From the NCBI GenBank assembly GCA_963770545.1, contig CAVYQF010000035.1, forward strand, positions 124,001 through 188,000: a DNA stretch of 64,000 nucleotides. Direction: 5' to 3'. Source of the DNA: RYN-230 sp963770545. GTDB lineage: Bacteria; Actinomycetota; Actinomycetes; Streptosporangiales; Streptosporangiaceae. Below, one piece after another: positions 58,489-64,000 of this stretch; position 1 is the stretch's first letter; every line of letters begins with the position of its first letter. The notes below the pieces were generated by a model. That model was not told the origin of the DNA. It worked only from the letters and a program-made list of their open reading frames with translations, and made no database searches. Position numbers and translations under genes: made by a program.

Positions 58489-58618
58489 TGAGGACCTGCG
58501 ACCCGGGCGGACGAGCATAGAATGACAGCCAACCCGGTCGAGCTGAACTGGTCGAGCGGAGCCAGTCGAGCGAGAACTAGTCAAGCCGAATCTGGGTAGA
58601 CCCTGGGGTGGTGCCGTG

Positions 58619-59461
58619 ATGTCGCATGATCACCAGGAGATTGATCTCAGCCTGATGGCCGGCGTGACCGACCGCGGCCTCCGGCACAAGCAGAACGAAG
58701 ACGCGATGGAACTCGCGGTCGTGCCGCAGGCGGACAGCCCGGTCCTGGTCGCGGTGGTCTGCGACGGCGTGTCCACCTCCGTGCGCCCGGCCGAGGCGTC
58801 GCTCGCGGCCGCGCACGCAGCGGCGGAGGTGCTCCGGACGGCGGCGCAGGACGGCACCGACCTGACCGAGGCGTCCTCGGCCGCGGTCCGGGCCGCGGAG
58901 AACGCGGTGGCCGGCCTGGCCGCCTCCCCCGCCGGGGTCGGATCGGCCACGTTCGTCTCCGCAGTGATCACCGGCTCGGCCGCCACGATCTGCTGGCTGG
59001 GTGACAGCCGGGCCTACTGGCTGGGTGCGCCGGTCACCCCCGCCCCCGAAGCGCCGACCCCGCAATCGCCCGCTCCCGAAGCGCCCGCGGCGGAGACGGC
59101 GCACCGGCTCACCCGCGACGACTCCCTGGCCGAGGAGATGGTCGCCGCCGGGCTGCTGCCTGAGGACGAGGCGCTGAGCTCCCCGCATGCGCACGTGGTG
59201 ACCCGGTGGGTGGGCGCGGATCCCGGCGAGGCCACCCCGCATGTGGTGACGTTCGAGCCGCCGGGACCCGGGGTGCTCATGCTGTGCTCGGACGGCCTGT
59301 GGAACTACCAGCCGGACGCCGGGAAGCTGGCCGAGCTGGCCCTGCCCACCGCGCTCACCGACCCGCTGGCCGCCGCGCAGGCCCTGGTCACGTTCGCGAT
59401 CGAGGCGGGCGGCCGGGACAACATCACGGTCATCCTCGCCCCGTTCCCGCCCGGCAGCTAA
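58619..59461 (+). CDS. PP2C-type protein phosphatase
   Basis: A 280-residue PPM-family Ser/Thr phosphatase. The motifs visible are GLRHKQNEDAMELA (first metal Asp/Glu), VVCDGVSTSV (second Asp; the usual GG is absent), GSATFVSAVI, CWLGDSRAYWL, LMLCSDGLWNY and GGRDNITVILAPF. A Pro/Glu/Ala-rich loop (PAPEAPTPQSPAPEAPAAET) interrupts the domain after GDSRAYWL. No membrane segment is seen, so it is cytoplasmic. A kinase partner is not adjacent. The start may be ATG 58619 or GTG 58616. Confidence 0.87.
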   Translation: MSHDHQEIDLSLMAGVTDRGLRHKQNEDAMELAVVPQADSPVLVAVVCDGVSTSVRPAEASLAAAHAAAEVLRTAAQDGTDLTEASSAAVRAAENAVAGLAASPAGVGSATFVSAVITGSAATICWLGDSRAYWLGAPVTPAPEAPTPQSPAPEAPAAETAHRLTRDDSLAEEMVAAGLLPEDEALSSPHAHVVTRWVGADPGEATPHVVTFEPPGPGVLMLCSDGLWNYQPDAGKLAELALPTALTDPLAAAQALVTFAIEAGGRDNITVILAPFPPGS

Positions 59462-59501
59462 CCGCCCGGCACCCCCCGCACCCAGCCGCCCGGCTCCGAG
59501 C

Positions 59502-60755
59502 TCAGCCCAGCAGCCCAGCCAGAGGCACGCCCGGGTCGGCCAGCCGGGTGGCGTCCACCGCGGTACCCGCGTACCCGGCCCGGATCAGCGCCTGGATGTC
59601 GTCCGTCACATCCCAGACGTTGACGTTCATGCCCGCCACCACCGCGCCGGCGGACAGCCAGAACGCGATGAACTCCAGCGTCGCCGGGTCGCCCCGGTAC
59701 ACGACCTGGTCGTAGTAGCCGGGCTCGGGCAGCCCGGAGCACTCCATGCCCAGGTCGTACTGGTCGCTGAAGAAGTACGGCAGCCGGTCGTAGGACACTG
59801 GCTGGCCGAGCATGGAACGGGCGGCGGCCGGGCCGCCGTGCAGCGCGTTGGCCCAGTGCTCCACCCGGACCCGGCGGCCCAGCAGCGGGTGGGCCACGTT
59901 CGCCACGTCACCGGCCGCGAAGATGTCCGGGTCACTGGTCCGCAGCGCGGCGTCCACGAGCACGCCGTTGCCGACCTCCAGGCCGACCTGCTCAGCCAGG
60001 GCCACGTTAGGCGCCGCGCCGATGGCCACCACCACCACGTCGGCCGGAACCTCGGCCCCCTCCGAAGTCACCACCGCGGTGACCCGGCCCTCGTGGCCGC
60101 GCAACTCGCGGGCGCTGTCCCCCAGCCGGAACTCCACCCCGTGCGCGCGGTGCAGGTCCGCGAACCGCTGGCCCAGCTCGGGGCCGATCTGCCGGTACAG
60201 CGGGGTGGGCTCCGGCTCCAGCACCGTCACGGTGCCGCCCTTTTCGCGGGCCGCGGCGGCGACCTCCAGGCCGATCCAGCCCCCGCCGACGATGACCACG
60301 CGGGTCTCCTCGCCGGGGATCGGGGCCAGCGCGGTGGCCAGCGCCTCGGAGTCGGCCGCGGTGCGCAGGTAGTGCACGCCGTCCAGGTCGGTCCCGGGCA
60401 CCTGGAGCACCCGCGGGTGCGACCCGGGGGTCAGCAGCAGCCGTTCGTAGCCGACTGACTCGCCGTTATCCAGGTCGATCCGGTGGGCGGCCCGGTCGAT
60501 CGCGACCGCAGTCACGCCCATTCGCAGATCCACCTGGTGCCCGGCGTACCAGCCCCCCTCGTGCACGTACAGGGAGGACTTGTCCGCCTGGCCGAGCAGG
60601 TACCCCTTGGATAGCGGCGGCCGCTCGTACGGCCGCTCAGTTTCCGTGCCGAGCAGAACGATGGTTCCGCCGAACCCGTCCTCGCGCAGCTGCTCAGCCG
60701 CCTTGGCGCCGGCCAGGCTGGCGCCGATGATCACGTAGGCCGGACCTTCGGGCAT
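59502..60755 (-). CDS. FAD-dependent ferredoxin-reductase-like oxidoreductase
   Basis: A 417-residue pyridine-nucleotide-disulfide-type flavoprotein. The FAD site is YVIIGASLAGAKAAEQLRE and PYERPPLSKGYLLG. The NAD(P)H site is VVIVGGGWIGLEVAAAARE. FAD motif 2 is SDPDIFAAGDVANV. The C-terminal reductase domain begins near PYFFSDQYDLGMECSGLPE. It probably passes electrons from NAD(P)H to a ferredoxin or rubredoxin for a P450 or oxygenase, none of which is adjacent. ATG 60755 follows AAGGAG by 5 bases. Confidence 0.9.
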   Translation of the reverse strand: MPEGPAYVIIGASLAGAKAAEQLREDGFGGTIVLLGTETERPYERPPLSKGYLLGQADKSSLYVHEGGWYAGHQVDLRMGVTAVAIDRAAHRIDLDNGESVGYERLLLTPGSHPRVLQVPGTDLDGVHYLRTAADSEALATALAPIPGEETRVVIVGGGWIGLEVAAAAREKGGTVTVLEPEPTPLYRQIGPELGQRFADLHRAHGVEFRLGDSARELRGHEGRVTAVVTSEGAEVPADVVVVAIGAAPNVALAEQVGLEVGNGVLVDAALRTSDPDIFAAGDVANVAHPLLGRRVRVEHWANALHGGPAAARSMLGQPVSYDRLPYFFSDQYDLGMECSGLPEPGYYDQVVYRGDPATLEFIAFWLSAGAVVAGMNVNVWDVTDDIQALIRAGYAGTAVDATRLADPGVPLAGLLG

Positions 60756-60768
60756 GACTGCTCCTTCG

Positions 60769-60865
60769 CAGGTATCTCAACGGCACAGGTATCTCAACGG
60801 CACGGGCGCTTCATCAGCACACGTACTTCATCAGCACCGGCACTTCATCGGCACACGGATCCATG
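60769..60865. repeat. Short tandem repeats between dgt and the flavoprotein
   Basis: CAGGTATCTCAACGGCA occurs exactly at 60769-60785 and 60786-60802. A related unit of the type ACTTCATCAGCAC follows about three times to 60855. The array fills most of the gap upstream of the flavoprotein and downstream of dgt. Confidence 0.85.
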
Positions 60866-60880
60866 GGGGGTACAGATACG

Positions 60881-62170
60881 TCAGCGGCACAGGCGAGCGT
60901 GCCACGCGACCGCGGACGTGTCGGTCAGCGTAGCCACCTGGTCCACCACGACCCGCAGCCGCCCCGTGTCGGTCGTGGCGGCCTCGTACGCGGGCCGCAG
61001 CGCCGGATCAAGCGTGCCGGGAGCCCCGATGCGCACCGCGCCCGCCAGCTCCATGATCAGCTCTCGTTCCCGGGCCTGCATCTGGGCAGCGCCGTCCCGG
61101 CTCATCACGTAGTACGCCGTGACCCCCTTGAGTAGCGCGCATTCCAGCCGCTGACGCCGGGGCACCTGCAGGTCGGCGTCGTACCGGGTCAGCGGAAGAC
61201 CGCCCGACGCGTCCATGGTGGCCTGGTGCGCCGCGCCGCACAACCGCCCGATCAGCTCGCTGGTCAGGTTTTTCAGCGCGGCCAGGGATCGCGGGCCGCC
61301 GTCGAACCCGTCCGGCCAGCAGGGCAGCGCGAGCAGGTCGTCGAATACCTCAGCCAATTCGTCCGGCGTCACTGACCCCGGAGCGCAGTAGTGGTCGGCG
61401 GTGACCTCGCTGATGGCCTTCCGCTCTCCCGGATCGGCCAGCGCCGAGAACCTGGTCAGCCCGGCATGCAGGCCGTCCTCCAGGTCGTGCACCGAGTAGG
61501 CCACATCGTCGGCCCAGTCCATGACCTGCGCTTCCAGGCACCGCTGGCCGGGGGGCGCCCCGAGCCGGATCCACGCGAACGCCTCCGCGTCGTCGGCGTA
61601 CGCGCCATATTTCGGGGGGTTCCGGGGGGTCGCCCCCCCGGGCTGGCGGAGCGCCAGCCCCGGGCCGGCCAGCCAGGGGTACTTCAGCGTGGCGTCCAGG
61701 GTGGCCCGGGTCAGGTTCAGGCCCGCGCCGGGCACCTTGGCCTCGAGCCGGGTCAGCAGCCGCAGGCTCTGCGCGTTGCCCTCGAAGCCCCCGCAGGCCC
61801 CGGCCACATCGGCCAGGGCCGACTCGCCGTTGTGCCCGAACGGCGGGTGGCCGAGGTCGTGCGCCAGGCAGGCGGCGTCGACCAGGTCGGGATCGCAGCC
61901 CAGGGCCCCGCCTAGCTCCCGGCCGATCTGGGCGCATTCCAGCGAGTGGGTGAGCCGGGTCCGGGGGAAGTCCCCCGCGTCCACCTCCACCACCTGGGTT
62001 TTGGCCGCCAGCCGGCGCAGCGCCGAGGTGTGCAGGACCCGGGCCCGGTCCCGCTCGAACGGGCCCCGGCCGAACCTGCCCGCCTCGAACCCGGCCGCCG
62101 CGGCCCGCTTAGGTGGCTCAGCCACCCAGCGGGCCGCGGCGTCGGGATCGTAACCGGGCCTTTCTCTCAC
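60881..62170 (-). CDS. dgt: Deoxyguanosinetriphosphate triphosphohydrolase (dGTPase)
   Basis: A 429-residue HD-domain dNTPase. The metal motif is seen in RLTHSLECAQIGREL (His), AHDLGHPPFGHNGES (His-Asp) and MDWADDVAYSVHDLEDG (last Asp). HTSALRRLAAKTQV near residue 48 is a family landmark. It cleaves dNTPs to deoxynucleosides and triphosphate and helps control dNTP pools. GTG 62170 overlaps the pyruvate phosphate dikinase stop in GTGA, so both come from one transcript. It is the usual genomic companion of dnaG and rpoD in actinomycetes, though here several genes lie between. Confidence 0.93.
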   Translation of the reverse strand: MRERPGYDPDAAARWVAEPPKRAAAAGFEAGRFGRGPFERDRARVLHTSALRRLAAKTQVVEVDAGDFPRTRLTHSLECAQIGRELGGALGCDPDLVDAACLAHDLGHPPFGHNGESALADVAGACGGFEGNAQSLRLLTRLEAKVPGAGLNLTRATLDATLKYPWLAGPGLALRQPGGATPRNPPKYGAYADDAEAFAWIRLGAPPGQRCLEAQVMDWADDVAYSVHDLEDGLHAGLTRFSALADPGERKAISEVTADHYCAPGSVTPDELAEVFDDLLALPCWPDGFDGGPRSLAALKNLTSELIGRLCGAAHQATMDASGGLPLTRYDADLQVPRRQRLECALLKGVTAYYVMSRDGAAQMQARERELIMELAGAVRIGAPGTLDPALRPAYEAATTDTGRLRVVVDQVATLTDTSAVAWHARLCR

Positions 62171-64000
62171 CTGCTGTCGCTGCCACCCGCGGACTCGAGG
62201 ACCACCGCGCGGCCCGCCTCCAGCCGGGCCACGGGCACCCGGAACGGCGAGCAGGACACGTAGTCCAGCCCGACCTCGTGGAAGAAGTGCACCGAGTCCG
62301 GGTCCCCGCCGTGCTCGCCGCAGACGCCCAGGTGCAGCTCCGGACGGGCGGCGCGGCCCTCCTCGGTGGCGATCCGCACCAGCCTGCCGACCCCGTCCCG
62401 GTCGATGGTCTCGAACGGGGAGACACCGAAGATACCCAGCTCGATGTAGCGGCTGAAGAACGCGCCTTCCACGTCGTCCCGGGAGAACCCCCAGGTCATC
62501 TGGGTCAGGTCGTTAGTGCCGAACGAGAAGAACTCGGCCGACTTGGCGATCTCACCGGCGATCACCGCCGCCCGCGGCACCTCGATCATCGTGCCGATCT
62601 CGGTGTGCACGTGGGTGCCGGTCTCCTCCTCCACCTCGGCCAGCACCCTGGCCGTCGCGTCCCGGGCGATCTCCATTTCCTGTACCGACGCGGTGAGCGG
62701 GATCATGACCTCCGGCTTCGGGTCCTTCCCCTGCTGCTTCAGCTCCGCCGCGGCGTGCGCGATGGCCCGGACCTGCATGTCCAGCAGCCCGGGGATGACC
62801 AGCGTCAGCCGGACACCGCGCAGGCCCAGCATCGGGTTCTGCTCGTGCAGGCGGCGGACCGCGTCCAGCAGCTTACGGTCCTTCTCGGTGGCGCTGTCGC
62901 CGGCCAGCGCGAGCTTGACGGTCAGGTCGGTGAGGTCGGGCAGGAACTCGTGCAGCGGCGGGTCGATCAGCCGGATGGTCACCGGCAGGCCATCCATCGC
63001 GTCGAGGATCTCGATGAAGTCGCCGCGCTGCAGCGGCTCCAGCGCGTCGAGCGCGGCCTGCCGGCCCGCCTCGTCCTCGGCCAGGATGAGGTCCTCGACC
63101 AGTTGCCGGCGCTCGCCGAGGAACATGTGCTCGGTCCGGACCAGGCCGACGCCGCCCGCGCCGAAGCGCCGGGCCCGGGCGCAGTCGTCGCCGGTGTCCG
63201 CGTTGGCGTGCACGCCGAGGCGGCGGCGCTCGTCGGCGTGCTTCATGATCCGGTCCACGGCCTTGACCAGATCGTCCGCGTCGGCGGCCAGGCCGTTCTC
63301 GAAGTACTGCACGACCGGGGACGCGGCCACCGGTACCTCGCCGAGGTAGACGTTGCCGCTGGTGCCGTCGATGGAGAGCACGTCACCCTCGTTGATGACC
63401 ACACCGCCGGGCGCGGTGATCTTCCCGGCCTTGGTGTCCACCTCGAGATCCTCGGCGCCGCAGACGCAGGTCTTGCCCATACCGCGGGCGACCACGGCGG
63501 CGTGGCTGGTCTTGCCGCCCCGGCTGGTCAGGATGCCCTTCGCGGCGATCATGCCGTGCAGGTCATCGGGGTTGGTCTCGCGCCGGACCAGGATCACGGC
63601 CTGGCCGGCCGCGGCCTGCTCGACGGCCTTGGCCGAGTCGAACACGGCCTGGCCGACCGCAGCACCCGGGGACGCGCTGACGCCCTTGGTGATCCGCTTC
63701 GGCTCGCTGCTGAGGTCGAACCGGGGGAACATAAGCTGGGCCAGCTGGTCGCCGGTGACCCGGGTGACCGCCTCGTCCATGTCGATGAGGCCCTGGTCGA
63801 CGAGCTGGGTGGCGATGCGGAAGGCCGCGCCCGCGGTTCGCTTGCCGACCCGGGTCTGCAGCATCCACAGCTTGCCACGCTCGATCGTGAACTCGATGTC
63901 ACACAGGTCCCGGTAGTGGTTCTCCAGCGTGGTCATGATGTCCAACAGCTGGGCATAGCACGCGGAGTTGATCTTCTCCAGGTCCTGCAGCGGGACTGTG
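62167..64000 (-). CDS. ppdK: Pyruvate, phosphate dikinase (5' part outside the window)
   Basis: The last ~610 residues are visible; the frame runs off the right edge (PLQDLEKINSACYAQLLD is still coding). The end of the ATP-grasp domain (DIEFTIERGKLWMLQTR) is followed by the swivelling phospho-histidine domain with GGKTSHAAVVARGMG (catalytic His). The PEP/pyruvate TIM barrel includes GVGLVRTEHMFLGERR, FFSFGTNDLTQMTWG and LGVCGEHGGDPDSVHFF with the catalytic Cys. It interconverts pyruvate + ATP + Pi and PEP + AMP + PPi. The stop overlaps dgt by four bases. Confidence 0.95.
   Translation of the reverse strand, partial: TVPLQDLEKINSACYAQLLDIMTTLENHYRDLCDIEFTIERGKLWMLQTRVGKRTAGAAFRIATQLVDQGLIDMDEAVTRVTGDQLAQLMFPRFDLSSEPKRITKGVSASPGAAVGQAVFDSAKAVEQAAAGQAVILVRRETNPDDLHGMIAAKGILTSRGGKTSHAAVVARGMGKTCVCGAEDLEVDTKAGKITAPGGVVINEGDVLSIDGTSGNVYLGEVPVAASPVVQYFENGLAADADDLVKAVDRIMKHADERRRLGVHANADTGDDCARARRFGAGGVGLVRTEHMFLGERRQLVEDLILAEDEAGRQAALDALEPLQRGDFIEILDAMDGLPVTIRLIDPPLHEFLPDLTDLTVKLALAGDSATEKDRKLLDAVRRLHEQNPMLGLRGVRLTLVIPGLLDMQVRAIAHAAAELKQQGKDPKPEVMIPLTASVQEMEIARDATARVLAEVEEETGTHVHTEIGTMIEVPRAAVIAGEIAKSAEFFSFGTNDLTQMTWGFSRDDVEGAFFSRYIELGIFGVSPFETIDRDGVGRLVRIATEEGRAARPELHLGVCGEHGGDPDSVHFFHEVGLDYVSCSPFRVPVARLEAGRAVVLESAGGSDSR

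Noticed and set aside
60769..60865. Possible CRISPR-like repeat array
   Set aside because: The units are contiguous without unique spacers and no cas genes are present. They are simple tandem repeats.

Overview
The window is chromosomal DNA of a very GC-rich actinomycete. This is supported by strong G/C bias at third codon positions, actinobacterial families of unknown function (DUF3093, DUF4235, DUF1707, DUF4232, DUF6295), an F420-type PPOX enzyme, a LAL-type LuxR regulator and many GTG starts. About fifteen genes start 6-7 nt downstream of an ANNNT hexamer without a Shine-Dalgarno, as expected for leaderless mRNAs. The order or genus cannot be fixed from the sequence alone. No phage, integrase, transposase or CRISPR array was seen.

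Layout. 0-3 kb: a partial acidic, disordered ORF at the left edge, DUF3093, DUF4235, a methyltransferase and a DUF1707 gene. 2.9-9.5 kb: a minus-strand operon of HTH-citrate synthase, a frameshifted SfnB/DszC-like acyl-CoA dehydrogenase, an LLM flavin monooxygenase and an MBL-rhodanese protein. It is divergent from a homocitrate/isopropylmalate synthase-like gene across a palindrome-rich gap. 9.5-15.7 kb: repair-like HhH protein, MBL hydrolase, F420 enzyme, a large LAL regulator, and a VOC/TetR divergent pair with a perfect 10-3-10 operator. 15.7-20.2 kb: a HicAB toxin-antitoxin pair next to an 82-bp exact duplicate of a downstream ABC permease segment, then two ABC ATPase/permease pairs.

20.4-27 kb: a seven-gene, nearly fully overlapping operon of histidine kinase, response regulator, DUF4129, unknown membrane protein, MoxR ATPase, DUF58 and membrane protein, closed by a strong hairpin. 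27-39 kb: gamma-glutamyltransferase, DUF4232 lipoprotein, DUF885 peptidase-like protein, a MarR-GNAT fusion, a second two-component pair, a GT39-like membrane glycosyltransferase, a degenerate PCuAC lipoprotein, DUF952, a flavoprotein and a cupin. 39-43 kb: a second beta-clamp (DnaN paralogue) with a His/Glu-rich minisatellite insert, DUF6295/dienelactone hydrolase and an aldo/keto reductase. 43-48 kb: a Tat-type berberine-bridge-like flavoenzyme divergent from a MarR regulator and an MFS exporter, with three tandem TTGAG-N3-CTCAA-like sites between them; then tRNA-Asn.

48-64 kb: mostly housekeeping genes. These are the primary sigma factor, primase DnaG, a CorA transporter, dGTPase and pyruvate phosphate dikinase (running off the right edge). 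They are interspersed with regulators (AraC, LysR), a PP2C phosphatase and a ferredoxin-reductase-like flavoprotein. Recurrent themes are 4-nt stop/start overlaps and in-frame minisatellites of 15, 27 and 30 bp inside genes. One of these minisatellites carries the single-base loss that breaks the acyl-CoA dehydrogenase.
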